In this document: positions 1 to 10,853 of the stretch, one piece after another
Layout of the letters: each line of letters opens with the position of its first letter
Position numbering within the stretch: the first letter of the stretch is position 1
Source of the DNA: Branchipolynoe longqiensis
Lineage: Eukaryota; Annelida; Polychaeta; Phyllodocida; Polynoidae
Direction: 5' to 3'
Assembly: GCA_030323885.1 (NCBI GenBank)
Contig: CM059198.1
Coordinates: 75,105,045 to 75,169,044, forward strand
DNA length: 64,000 nt
The notes under the pieces: model-generated
Seen by the model: the letters and a program-made list of their open reading frames with translations, nothing else
Told to the model about the DNA's origin: nothing
The model's database searches: none
Position numbers and translations under genes: made by a program

Positions 1-55
1 AAATGTGCTTGAATATCAGTGGGGACTGACATCCAATACATTCATGGATGAGATC

Positions 56-137
56 TAAGTCAGATATGTTGAATCAAATCTCAATAAGTGTTTTGGTTTA
101 GAAAATGTGATGTTTTCATCAGACTATGCAGCTTTAA
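56..137 (-). mobile_element. M1 MITE fragment
   Basis: Minus-strand copy of one end of the M1 inverted-repeat family; it ends in the terminal motif GACTATGCAGCTTTAA. It matches the reverse complement of the first 80 bp of the full copy at 62263-62617. The other end is missing. Confidence 0.6.
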
Positions 138-575
138 ATCTCAGTAATTAAATACAGATTTTGAATATCTTTGTCCCATCATCTTCCCATTAGAATACTT
201 TTAGTATTGTAACAGCATCATTCATACCAACATGTTAAATCAAAAAAATTAAATAGACTTTTTGAGTCTGTTTGTCTGTCCCACCCCAAATAGCCGATGT
301 CTAATTTTGTGCTTGGTGGGGGTGGGGGTGGGGGGTTGTTGTTGTTAAACAAACTGTTTGAATGTCTGACCAATTGCCCGTTTGAAAATTCATGGCACTG
401 TATGACGTCATCTGCAAAAAAAACATTAACTAAATTCCTACATCGACCTCACACTCACAGTCAATCCATCTATTATTAGCTCGTCCGTCAATCAGTGACA
501 GCCACTATTTCCTAAGGCCCACGGTGTTGCAGACACCATCAACACTTGATAATTTACATTCTTAGTTATGTCGTG
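138..575. other. Unassigned AT-rich stretch
   Basis: No gene or recognised repeat is seen. It contains a short G-rich run (about 316-335) and a TGACGTCA site near 402-409 with no associated exon. Confidence 0.5.
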
Positions 576-692
576 GTGGGGGGGGGGGGTATGAAAATGG
601 GATATATTTCGCCTAGTTGTCATCACCCAACCCACGCCTACCTGTATATGTGGCTCCTAGCCTGAGAGGTCAGTGCAGACTACTACCACCTG
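576..692 (-). mobile_element. SINE-B copy lacking its tRNA-like segment
   Basis: The outer parts of SINE-B are present (ATGAAAATGGGA side and the CCTGAGAGGTCAGTGCAGAC side), but about 100 bp that hold the tRNA-like promoter in other copies are cleanly missing between them. A poly-G run abuts the copy, as in several other copies. Confidence 0.7.
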
Positions 693-829
693 ACTACAGT
701 TATTTAAGCTAAAACACTCAAACCGATATTCAGGTCCTTTCATCGGGCTTTTTTATTTATTTATTTTTGATTTAAAAAAATGTATTTTCGACACGATTTC
801 ATTTATGCAGATATATATCGCCGACACCA

Positions 830-925
830 GATTAAACAGCCTGCCCCAGCCATCCCCGGCCTGCCCCATCCTGCCCCAGTCTGCCCCAGCCTGCCCCAGC
901 CTGCCTCAGCCTGTCGCAGCGCCTT
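830..925. repeat. CTGCCCCAGC minisatellite
   Basis: About eight 10-11 bp units related to CTGCCCCAGC in tandem. Any open frame here is a product of the repeat. Confidence 0.8.
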
Positions 926-1129
926 TTTTTGCCTTACGTGAATCCAATACTGGCGCTTTGCCACCCGCTAAAGGCATTATAACACAGCCTGCATCAGGTG
1001 CGATTATCGTGCTATAATCATAAGGAATCGTGCTATATTGACAGAATGCCCCTTTTAAGAGAAGCACCTGTGATATATGAACGGTGTGGTCTATAATACA
1101 ACCTTACACAACAAGCTGTGGACAAGGAC

Positions 1130-4100
1130 CCCCGACATCCCCTTCCCACCATTCCCTGCCCCCTCGCTTCCCCCTTCCATACCCGACATCCCCTTCCCAC
1201 CATTCCCTGCCCCCTCACTTCCCCCTTCCATACCCGACATCCCCTTCCCACCATTCCCTGGCCCCTCACTTCCCCCTTCCATACCCGACATCCCCTTCCC
1301 ACCATTCCCTGCCCCCTCGCTTCCCCCTTCCATACCCGACATCCCCTTCCCGCCATTCCCTGGCCCCTCACTTCCCCCTTCCATACCTGACATCCCCTTC
1401 CCACCATTCCCTGCTCCCTCGCTTCCCCCTTCCATACCCGACATCCCCTTCCTACCATTCCGTGCCCCTCGCTTTCCCCTTCCATACCCGACATCCCCTT
1501 CCTACCATTCCGTGCCCCCTCACTTCCCCCTTCCATACCCGACATCCCTTCCCTCCATTACCTGCCCCCTCACTTCCCCTTTCCATACCCGACATCCCCT
1601 TCCCACCATTCCCTGCCCCCTCACTTCCCTCTTCCATACCCAACATCCCCTTCCCACCATTCCCTGCCCCCTCACTTCCCCTTCCATACCCGACATCCCC
1701 TTCCCGCCATTCCCTGCCCCTCACTTCCCCCTTCCATACCCGACATTCCCTTCCCGCCATTCCCTGCCCCCTCATCTCCCCCTTCCATACCCGACATCCC
1801 GTTCCCACCATTCCCTGCTCCCTCACTTCCCCTTCCATACCCGACATCCCCTTCCCGCCATTCCCTGCTCCCTCGCTTCCCCCTTCAATACCCGACATCC
1901 CCTTCCCACCATTCCCTGCCCCCTCACTTCCCCCTTCCATACCCGACATCCCCTTCCCACCATTCCCTGCCCCCTCACTTCCCCTTCCATACCCGACATT
2001 CCCTTCCCGCCATTCCCTGCCCCCTCACTTCACCTTCCATACCCGACATTCCCTTCCGCTATTCCCTGCCCCCTCATTTCCCCCTTCCATACCCGACATC
2101 CCCTTCCCGCCATTCCCTGCTCCCTCGCTTCCCCCTTCCATACCCGACATCCCCTTCCCTCCATTTCTCTGCCCCCTCGCTTCCCCCTTCCATACCTGAC
2201 ATCCCCTTCCCGCCATTCCGTGCCCCCTCGCTTCCCCCTTCCATACCCGACATCCCCTTCCCGCCATTCTCTGGCCCCCCTCACTTCCCCCTTCCATACC
2301 TGACATCCCCTTCCCGCCATTCCGTGCCCCCTCGCTTCCCCCTTCCATACCCGACATCCTCCCACCTTCCTGCCATTTCCCTGCCCCCCTCACTTCCCCT
2401 CTTCCATACCCGACATCCCCTTCCCACCATTCCCTGCCCCCTCGCTTCCCCCTTCCATACCCGACATCCCTTCCCACCATTCCCTGCCCCCTCGCTTTCC
2501 CCCTTCCATACCCGACATCCCCTTCCAGCATTCCCTGCCCCCTCACTTCCCCTTCCATACCCGACATCCACTTCCCACCATTCCCTGCCCCTCGCTTCCC
2601 CCTTCCATACCCGACATCCCTTCCCACCATTCCCTGCCCCCTCTCTTCCCTCTTCCAACCGACATCCCCTTCCCACCATTCCCTGCCCCCTCGCTTTCCC
2701 CCTTCCATACCGACATCCCCTTCCCAGCATTCCCTGCCCCCTCGCTTCCCCCTTCCCATACCCGACATCCCCTTCCCACCATTCCCTGCCCCCTCGCTTC
2801 CCCCTTCCATACCCGACATCCCCTTCCCGCCATTCCCTGGGCCCTCACTTCCCCTTCCATACCCGACATCCCCTTCCCACCATTCCCTGCCCCCTCGGCT
2901 TCCCCCTTCCATACCCGACATCCCCCTTCCCACCATTCCTGCCCCCTCACTACCCCCTTCCATACCTGACATCCCCTTCCCTCCATTACCTGCCCCTCAC
3001 TTCCCCCTTCCATACCCAACATTCCCCTTCCCACCATTCCCTGCCCCCTCACTTCCCCCCTGCATACCCGACATCCCCTTCCCACCATTCCCTGCCCCCT
3101 CACTTCCCCCTTCCATACCCGACATCCCCTTCCCACCATTCCCTGCCCCCTCACTACCCCCTTCCATACCTGACATCCCCTTCCCACCATTCCCTGCCCC
3201 CTCGCTTCCCCCTTCCATACCCGACATCCCCTTCCTACCATTCCGTGCCCCCTCGCTTTCGCCTTCCATACCTGACATCCCTTTCCCACCATTCCGTGCC
3301 CCCTCACTTCCCCCTTCCATACCCGACATCCCCTTCCCTCCATTACCTGCCCTCACTTCCTTCCCCCTTCCATACCCGACATCCCCTTCACCACCATTCC
3401 CTGCCCCCTCACTTCCCTCTTCCATACCCAACATCCCCTTCCCACCATTCCCTGCCCCCTCACTTCCCCCTTCCATACCGACATCCCCTTCCCGCCATTC
3501 CCTGCCCCCTCACTTCCCCCTTCCATACCCGACATTCCCTTCCCGCCATTCCCTGCCCCTCATTTCCCCTTCCATACCCGACATCCCGTTCCCACCATTC
3601 CTGCTCCTCACTTCCCCCTTCCATACCCGACATCCCCTTCCCGCCATTCCTGCTCCCTCGCTTCCCCCTTCAATACCCGACATCCCCTTCCCACCATTCC
3701 CTGCCCCTCACTTCCCCCTTCCATACCCGACATCCCCTTCCCACCATTCCCTGCCCCCTCACTTCCCCCTTCCATACCGACATTCCCTTCCCGCCATTCC
3801 CTGCCCCCTCACTTCCACCTTCCATACCCGACATCCCCTTCCCGCCATTCCCTGCCCCCTCATTTCCCCCTTCCATACCCGACATCCCCTTCCCGCCATT
3901 CCCTGGCCCCTCGCTTCCCCCTTCCATACCCGACATCCCCTTCCCACCATTCCCTGCCCCCTCGCTTCCCCCTTCCATACCCGACATCCCCTTCCCGCCA
4001 TTCCCTGGCCCATCACTTCCCCCTTCCATACCCGACATCCCCTTCCCACCATTCCCTGCCCCCTCACTTCCCCCTTCCATACCTGACATCCCCTTCCCGC

Positions 4101-4925
4101 CATTCCCTGCCCCCTCGCTTCCCCCTTCCATACCCGACATCCCCTTCCCTGCCATTCCCTGCCCCCTCACTTCCCCCTTCCATACCCGACATCCCCTTCC
4201 CACCATTCCCTGCCCCCTCGCTTCCCCCTTCCATACCCGACATCCCCTTCCCACCATTCCCTGCCCCCTCTCTTCCCCCTTCCATACCCGACATCCCCTT
4301 CCCACCATTCCCTGCCCCCTCGCTTTCCCCCTTCCATACCCGACATCCCTTCCCAGCATTCCGTGCCCCCTCACTTCCCCCTTCCATACCCGACATCCAC
4401 TTCCCACCATTCCCTGCCCCCTCGCTTCCCCCTTCCATACCCGACATCCCTTCCCACCATTCCCTGCCCCCTCACTTCCCCCTTCCATACCCGACATCCC
4501 CTTCCCACCATTCCCTGCCCCCTCGCTTTCCCCCTTCCATACCCGACATCCCCTTCCCAGCATTCCCTGCCCCCTCGCTTCCCCCTTCCATACCCGACAT
4601 CCCCTTCCCACCATTCCCTGCCCCCTCACTTCCCCCTTCCATACCCGACATCCCTTCCCACCATTCCCTGCCCCTCACTTCCCCTTCCATACCCGACATC
4701 CCCTTCCCGCCATTCCCTGCCCCTCACTTCCCCCTTCCATACCTGACATCCCCTTCCCGCCATTCCCTGCCCCCTCGCTTCCCCCTTCCATACCCGACAT
4801 CCCCTTCCCGCCATTCCCTGGCCCCTCACTTCCCCCTTCCATACCCGACATCCACTTCCCGCCATTCCCTGCCCCCTCGCTTCCTCTTTCCATACCCGAC
4901 ATCCCCTTCCCGTCATTCTCTGGCC
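1130..4925. repeat. 51-bp minisatellite, about 75 units
   Basis: The unit reads around CCCGACATCCCCTTCC, then CACCATTCCCTGCCCC, then TCGCTTCCCCCTTCCAT. Its 51-bp length is a multiple of 3 and it lacks stop codons in most frames, so long frames (up to 885 codons, 2324-4981) stay open on both strands with 17-residue repeats such as IPDIPFPPFPAPSLPPS. The same frames switch between three peptide versions wherever a unit has an indel, which argues against coding. Unit variants (CACCATT/CGCCATT, TCACTT/TCGCTT) are interspersed. Confidence 0.95.
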
Positions 4926-4967
4926 CCTTGCTTTCCCCTTTACTCTCCTCTTTTTTCCCTTTTTCTT

Positions 4968-5030
4968 GTTTTTTCTGCTGAATACTTTCTTTTTTCAGCG
5001 CGGAAGCACTGGTTTTCTAGCCATTTTTCA
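4968..5030 (-). mobile_element. LINE 3'-end fragment with hairpin
   Basis: On the minus strand this matches the 3' end of the LINE at 53055-54105: GGCTAGAAAACCAGTGC, a four-base loop TTCC, then GCGCTGA. The 6-bp stem is intact through a G-T/G-C change relative to other copies. Confidence 0.6.
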
Positions 5031-5135
5031 TATTTGGGAAAATCTACACACAAATGGTATATACAGTGAGGTATATAAAGTGACCTAACAATAGTTGTTG
5101 AATACACAATTTGCAGCACACATGGCACAATGGAT

Positions 5136-5177
5136 TAACCCTAACCCTAACCCTAACCCTAACCCTAACCCTAACCT
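5136..5177. repeat. Interstitial telomere-type repeat
   Basis: About seven perfect CCCTAA units (TTAGGG on the minus strand), the common metazoan telomere repeat. It lies inside the window between a minisatellite and a pyrimidine tract, so it is interstitial here, not a chromosome end. Confidence 0.95.
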
Positions 5178-5224
5178 ACAAGTTCCACAGCAATATGTCA
5201 ACAGTAGTCATATGACTTTTAATA

Positions 5225-5690
5225 TTGTCCTTCTTTCCCCTTCCCTGCCCCCTTCCTACCCTATTCCTGACACCCTCCACCTTCCCTACCCTCCCCCTCC
5301 TTCCCCGACCTCCTTTCTCCCCCTTCCCTACCCTCCATTCCCTCCTTCCTACCCTCCTCGCTCCCCTCCCCCTCCCCCTCCCCTTCCCTCCCCTCCTCCC
5401 CTCCTCCCCTTCCCTACCCCCCTTCCCTACCCTCCATTCCCTCCTTCCCTCCCCACCTCCTGCCCCTCTTCTACCCTTCCCCCTTCCCTCCCTCCTTCCT
5501 CACCCTTCCATACCCCCCCCCCCCTTCTTCCCACCCTCCGTCTCCCCTTCCCTACCCTCCATTCCCCCCTTCCCTCCCCTCCATTCCGTCCTTCCCTCCC
5601 CACTCCCCCCCCCTTCCCTCCCCACTCCCCACCATCCCCCCCCCCCCCCCCCCCCCCGTCCTCCTACGCCTCCTCCCCTGCCGCCCAGGT
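5225..5690. repeat. Pyrimidine-rich low-complexity tract
   Basis: Nearly pure C/T on the plus strand with CCCTTCC and CCTACCCTCC words and a C run near 5635-5658. Open frames are proline/serine-rich artefacts. Confidence 0.9.
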
Positions 5691-5943
5691 TGGCCGAGTG
5701 GCTAGATCTGCGTGGAGCCGTCAGATGCTGCTCCTTTAATGGTGGACTTCTGTTGCCGCTTTGTTCCAAGTTCTGCGAACCTTCTTACTCTTACACACGG
5801 CCTGGTTGGGGAAAGGCTACAGTGACGTCATCAACAGATAAGGGCGATAGCGCGGGTTCAGTTTGGGAGGTTGGAGGTTAGAGGTCAGAGGTCAGAGGGT
5901 AGTAGAGTGCTCTTCCATATCCATCTATCCGATGACCTCTGAC

Positions 5944-6020
5944 CCTTCCGGGACCCTGCATTAGATCAGACGAACGGACGCGCTGAGGCTGCGGTGAGGC
6001 GAGCTGGTTGGTTACGTGAG
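5944..6020 (+). repeat. Direct repeat, copy 1
   Basis: About 75 bp (GGGACCCTGCATTAGAT ... GAGGCGAGCTGGTTGGTTAC) repeated with few changes at 6375-6444. Confidence 0.85.
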
Positions 6021-6374
6021 GTATAAACTAATTATGCAAATATTATTCATGTCTGTAATTATCCTGCTTCTTACTATTATTGTTCTTGCCTGCTTCCAGT
6101 CCTGTAAACCCCTTGTTGATATGTTCTTGTGTAGTGACTGGAGGTGCGGGTGCAGCCTGGAGAGCTGGAGGTCTGCATGCAAGCAGCTTCCCTGCTTCTC
6201 CTCCTGCCCTCCAGGGGGCGCCTCACCCCACTACTATCTGCCCATTTCGCCTCCGATTTTGCTCAATAAAAATGTAACGGTAGGTCTTTAGGGCCAGCCA
6301 GAGTCTCCTCATTCGTTGATCGGTCTAGCTGCGCCCGCAACGCTTTCTTTGGCCACTCACACGCCCGTTGCTGC
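6021..6374. other. Segment between direct repeats
   Basis: No gene recognised. It holds CTCCAGGGGGCGCC near 6209-6224, a close match to the vertebrate CTCF core, which may be chance. Confidence 0.4.
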
Positions 6375-6444
6375 CGGGACCCTGCATTAGATAAGGCGAA
6401 CGGGCGCGCTGAGGCTGCAGTGAGGCGAGCTGGTTGGTTACTTG
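6375..6444 (+). repeat. Direct repeat, copy 2
   Basis: Second copy of the 5944-6020 sequence. It runs directly into a SINE-A tail at about 6432. Confidence 0.85.
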
Positions 6445-7340
6445 TTGGAGTTTTACGTCTTGGCAATATCTAAGCTCATATCACTTCTTTGTGGGCGGTT
6501 TGCAACCTTGACGGTTACAGGCTGCAGAACTCATATCACGACGGGTACCGACTTGTGACAGTGCACATTCATGTTGGTTGGTTGTTGGAGTTTTATGTCC
6601 TAGCAACATATAAGGTCATATGTTGTTGTTTGTTGTTGTTTTATGTCCTAGCAACATCTAAGGTCATATGAGGACAGGTACTGACTTGTGACAGTGCACA
6701 TCCATGTTGGCTGGTTGTTGGAGTTTTACGTCCTAGCAACATATAAGGTTATATCAGGACAGGTACTTACTTGTGACAGTGCACATTCATGTTGGCTGGT
6801 TGTTGGAGTTTTATGTCTTAGCAACATATAAGGTCATATCAGGACAGGTACTGACTTGTGACAGTGCACATTCATGTTGGATGGTTGTTGGAGTTTTATG
6901 TCCTAGCAACATATAAGGTCATATCAGGACAGGTACTGACTTGTGACAGTGCACATTCATGTTGGCTGGTTGTTGGAGTTTTACATCCTAGCAACATATA
7001 AGGTCATATCAGGACAGGCACTGACTTGTAACAGTGCACATTCATGTTGGTCGGTTGTTGGAGTTTTACGTCCTAGCAACATATAAGGTCATATCAGGAC
7101 AGGTACTGACTTGTGACAGTGCACATTATATGTTGGTTGGTTGTTGGAGTTTTACGTCCTAGGAACATATTAGGTCATATCAGGACAGGTACTGAATTGT
7201 GACAGTGCACATTCATTGTGATTTTATAGTGCTGCCCTACTGGGAGACCAGGCTGCCAGCACCATGACCTGATATCCCACTCAGTCACATTATCCTGACA
7301 CTGAACCAACCAGTCCTTGCCCTATCCTAATAATTTGCCC
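6432..7340 (-). mobile_element. SINE-A copy with amplified tail
   Basis: Minus-strand SINE-A. The body (7217-7340: stretch with GTGCTGCCCTACTGGGAG and the CAGTCACATTATCCTGACAC block) is present once. The tail half is repeated in tandem upstream (see 6573-7216). The tRNA-like head is missing. Confidence 0.85.
6573..7216 (-). repeat. 85-bp tandem array of a SINE-A tail
   Basis: Seven 85-bp units start at about 6621, 6706, 6791, 6876, 6961, 7046 and 7131, plus a shorter unit at 6573. Each carries GTTGTTGGAGTTTTA, CCTAGCAACATATAAGG and CTTGTGACAGTGCACATTC, that is, the last quarter of SINE-A. Units are about 95% alike. Confidence 0.95.
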
Positions 7341-7561
7341 CATTTAATCAAGAAAGGCAACAAAAGAAAGACCGTTCTAGATTTCTCTTTAAACCCACCC
7401 CCCTCCAAAAACAGACCCCCCACCACCACCACCAAAACAGCCAGTTACCCTTTCTTCCAAAGTGGCATCGGAATATAGTCTGAAAACATGGAACAAGCTC
7501 ATTTGTGTTTGGTAATTTCACACAGAAAATAAGTTGTGACCTACTTAGTAAGGTCAAATAC

Positions 7562-7672
7562 TTAAAGTTGCAATCAGATGCTTTTGAGTTTTTGAGATTT
7601 TCTGAGAATCAAATGTACTTAAGTGTTTTGGTTTTGAAAATTTGATGTTTTCATCATACTATGCAACTTTAA
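7562..7672. mobile_element. Short M1 MITE with both ends
   Basis: A 111-bp element with both M1 ends (TTAAAGTTGCAATCAGATG and CATCATACTATGCAACTTTAA) but almost no interior. TTAA lies at each outer edge. It looks like a deletion derivative of the 350-bp M1 copies. Confidence 0.75.
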
Positions 7673-7957
7673 TTAAATATTAGAGAACCACCAGACTGGT
7701 GATTAAATATTACAGATGCCGCCAGTGTTGGCCAACACAAGGCCCATAATGTAATTATAAGTCTGAATCGGTTATCGAATTACACATAACTTAGAATGAC
7801 GGCTTCACATTATTACGCGTTGAACTAACACATTGTAGTGCTGGTAATGTGTTTGTATTGCATACCCTCCTGCAAAATGTTGATCAGGAAAATTGCCTAT
7901 GAAGTTCCATGATGTGAACAGCTAAATCAGATAATGTAGTATTTAGTGATACATTGT
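7673..7957. other. Unassigned stretch
   Basis: No gene or recognised repeat is seen. Confidence 0.4.
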
Positions 7958-8284
7958 CCATGAATCGGTACAGCACAGACTTCACGTATGGAAGGTCGGG
8001 AGTTTGGGAGTTCGATTCCCAAACGATTCAAACAAATGACTTACAAAATTGATACTTGTCGCTACCTAGCCTGGCGCTCGGCATTAGTAGGATAGGACAA
8101 GGACTGGTTAGCTCAGTATCAGGATACTGTGACTGAGTGGGAAATCGGGTAATGGTGCCCACGGCCTGGTCTCCCAGTGGGGCAGCACTATAACGTCATC
8201 ATGCGTGCGCATTGTCACAAGTCGGTGCCCGTCCTGATATGACCATAGATGTTGCTAGGATGCAAAACCCCAACAAAACAAACT
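7958..8284 (+). mobile_element. SINE-A, near full length
   Basis: tRNA-like head with box B-like GAGTTCGATTCCC (about 8010), then the shared body (TTGATACTTGTCGCTACC, GGACTGGTTAGCTCAG, GTCTCCCAGTGGGGCAGCAC) and tail TGTTGCTAGGATGCAAAACC followed by CAACAAAACAAAC. It is too diverged in the acceptor region to be a tRNA gene. Confidence 0.85.
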
Positions 8285-8406
8285 AACATTCCGCATGTTC
8301 TCTATCTAACACAGGGCCTGGGCAGACGGCAGAACAGTTGCGACGGTGGCGCCACCTTGTGTTAACTACACAAACCTGACTCAGACCCCGCCGCCTGGAC
8401 CGACGG

Positions 8407-8622
8407 CCTGTATTTGTTTGTTTGTTGTTGTTTTACGTCTAAGGTCGTATCAGAACGGGTTCCGACTTCTGACAGTGCGCGCTCATGGCGACTTTATAGT
8501 GCTGCCCCACTGGGAAATCAGGCCGCCGGCACCATGACCCAGTATCCCACTCAGTCACATTTTATCCTGATACTGAGCTAGTCCGTAGTTACCCTTTCCT
8601 AGTAATGTCGAGCGCCAGGTTA
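8407..8622 (-). mobile_element. SINE-A, head-truncated
   Basis: Minus-strand tail and body from GTTTGTTTGTTGTTG to the AGCGCCAGG block. A short deletion removes part of the CCTAGCAACAT motif. No tRNA-like head. Confidence 0.85.
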
Positions 8623-8628
8623 TGATGG

Positions 8629-8957
8629 TTGGTTGGTTGTTGGAGCTTTATGTCCTGGCAACATCAAAGGTCATATCAGGATGGGTAGCGACTTGTGACA
8701 ATTCACACTCATGGTGACTTAATAGTGCTGCCCCACTGGGCGACCAGGCTGGCAGCACCATGACCCGATATCCCACTCAGTCACATTATCCTGACACTGA
8801 GCCAACCAGTTCTTGCCCGATCCTAATAATGCCGAGCGCCTGGCTAGGCGGCGACAAGTTTCACTTTGTAAGTCATTGGTTTCACTCAACCAGGGTTCGA
8901 ACCACACCTTCTACCAATACGGGAGACGGACGCTCAATTCATTCGGCGATCCCGTTT
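8629..8957 (-). mobile_element. SINE-A, full length
   Basis: Minus-strand copy from the GGTTGGTTGTTGGAG tail to a tRNA-like head (GGTTCGAACC about 8894; GGGAGACGGACGCTCAATTC; GATCCCG end). Confidence 0.85.
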
Positions 8958-8960
8958 GAT

Positions 8961-9378
8961 CCTTCAAAAGGATATTCGCTGACACTTTCCTAGTTCTAAA
9001 CGAAACTGAGCGAGAATTTAAAAATCAGTATATCAATTTAATTTAAAAGCCATTTCACGGAATGGTGGCGCGTACAGTTAGTGCAATGTGGCGCTGCTTA
9101 TTGGCTGGTTCGATATTTAGGTTTGGTCGTCAAGGTGACAGCACGCCTCACACAACCCGGGAGGTCTCTGCTGACAATGTAACAAGGTGTTCAACTTGGT
9201 CTACCCATAAATCCAGAAACAGGAGCTGGGGAGCCCGACTTGATTCATGGCCCACATGATCAAGTCACGTGACAAGAGATGGCGCTCACATAAACACCAC
9301 TATGGACGGACGTACGGGGTGTGTATATAGATATATATATAATATAGATAATATATATAAAATATATATCCCTTTATA
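8961..9378. other. Unassigned stretch
   Basis: No convincing gene. It holds an ATTGGCTGG inverted CCAAT motif (about 9099), a CACGTG (about 9266) and GAGATGGCGCTCAC, but the ATG frame ends after four codons. TA-rich from 9318. Confidence 0.4.
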
Positions 9379-9423
9379 TGTCTCTACAGCCATACAAGAG
9401 GATGTTTCTCAACCAACTCTACA
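9379..9423 (+). mobile_element. Possible LTR 3'-end fragment
   Basis: TCTCTACAGCCATACAAG ... CCAACTCTACA resembles the last 45 bp of the LTR-like sequence that ends at 10451. Short and diverged. Confidence 0.3.
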
Positions 9424-9494
9424 GGGGCTACTAGAGAGTCTGCAAATCTGAAGGAGGCCAACAATATCTATACATATGTACACATATGTATATA

Positions 9495-9893
9495 TGAAGA
9501 GTTCAGGCGCAAATCCCCCATAAACACCGATGCGGATATTGAGAGAAACATTGGAATCAAACTTTCAAAAATTAATTTGGTTAAATTCCTAATTTGTTCT
9601 TGATTGTACCATAATCATGTCATCACAAGAAAAGTGGAATTAGGAAAATTAATTATTATTTTCTGTTAAAATTCTTTTATTTTAATTAATTTAATTAGTT
9701 TACTTAAAATAAAAGATTCTTACTTGACGCTAATTTTAATTCTCATTAATTCCACTTTGCTTGTAAGGAAATGATTATGGAGCAACGGAAACAATATAGC
9801 AATGGAAATAAAAGAACTTTTTGAAGGTTTAATTCCAATATTTATCTGAGTTTTTCGATTGTCGTTTACAGGGATTTGCGCCTGAACTTTTCA
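9495..9893. mobile_element. M3 foldback element
   Basis: 399 bp with inverted ends TGAAGAGTTCAGGCGCAAAT / ATTTGCGCCTGAACTTTTCA, each flanked by TA. The arms continue inward: CCATAATCATGTCATCACAA (about 9609) pairs with TTGTAAGGAAATGATTATGG (about 9761). Nearly the whole element could fold back on itself. No coding capacity. Confidence 0.85.
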
Positions 9894-9983
9894 TATATCT
9901 ATAGGTATATCGATGCATGTAGATATATATGTAGATATATATATCTACATATATATATATCTATATATATGATATATCTCTAT

Positions 9984-10451
9984 TGTATGCCTAGCCAGTG
10001 GGGCTTGTGTGTATATATGTATGGGTATGTATATATATATGTATTGGTTGGGTTATAGCTGAGTTTCATGTGGATGACATAGTGAGTGCTGCAGGCCTGA
10101 GTGCAGTTGCACTCAGGGCCTGGCCCTTCTGGCTGAGTAGGTGTCAACACAATCCAGTAGGGGTCAAAACAATCACGCTGTGAGGAGCACCCAGGTCTAG
10201 GTTGGTTGTGGCCAGGCAGCCACTGTTGGTGGGCAGACTACCGGTTGCCATAGGGACTGGAAATCCTGTTCTCCTATTGGGTGACCCGGGTGGTGTGACA
10301 CTCTACCAGGGAACCTGTGTACTATAAAATATAAAGATAGAAGGATTGCCTTCCCTTACTCTCTTCACTCTTACTTTCTCTTTCTTCTTGTCTCTATCGT
10401 ATTTCCCTACAGCCTACTTGCACAGCCACATATTCGGGTACCAACTCTACA
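9984..10451 (+). mobile_element. LTR-like repeat, second copy
   Basis: Diverged relative of the solo LTR at 40714-41222. Shared landmarks in order: GACATAGTG, a ...GCAGAC(TA/CA)C...GGTTGCCAT... block, GACACTCTACCA, TATA box-like ACTATAAAATATAAAG (about 10321), CTCTC-rich tract and an ACTCTACA end. The left edge is in a TA-rich area, so the start is approximate and no target duplication is seen. Confidence 0.5.
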
Positions 10452-10643
10452 AGAGTACATGCATATGGACTCAAGTTACATGTTAAAAGTAATGCATTCA
10501 TTGGCAAAGTCTTTGACCAGATAGCGAATAAATTGAAAATAATAATGGCTGTGTTATTATTAAACCACCACCATTCAAGACATAATGTATTTATTTATTT
10601 GCCTATTTGTGTTGTAGCATTCGGGACTTTAAATATTGTTGTG
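10452..10643. other. Unassigned stretch
   Basis: Nothing recognised. Confidence 0.4.
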
Positions 10644-10818
10644 GGAGGTGATGAAAATGGAAAATATCGTGCCTAGAGCATGATTCGAACCCCCACCTCT
10701 TGCCATTCCAGGGCTAGTGTGCTAACCATTACACTACCCGGGCTCCCTGGTGTTATCAGCCTCTACACGTCCACCATCTATGTGGTTCCTTGCCTGAGAA
10801 ATCAGTGGACACTCCTAC
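10644..10818 (-). mobile_element. SINE-B head
   Basis: Minus-strand SINE-B with tRNA-like box B (GATTCGAACCCCCAC about 10682) and box A side (GTGCTAACCATTACACTACC about 10720). It ends at the CCTGAGAAATCAGTG block. Confidence 0.8.
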
Positions 10819-10853
10819 ACGGGGTGCCCCTGGACTTGTAAGTCCTTTGAATG
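10819..10853 (-). mobile_element. SINE-B tail, right part of a split copy
   Basis: CCCCTGGACTTGTAAGTCC matches the SINE-B tail. The rest of the same tail resumes at 11658, so the intervening 10854-11657 is an insertion. Confidence 0.65.

Noticed and set aside
2324..4981. 885-codon proline-rich frame as a gene
   Set aside because: It lies in the 51-bp array, changes peptide version at each indel, and equivalent frames are open on the other strand.
5690..5725. tRNA box A at GTTGGCCGAGTGGCTAGA
   Set aside because: No box B or downstream tRNA structure.
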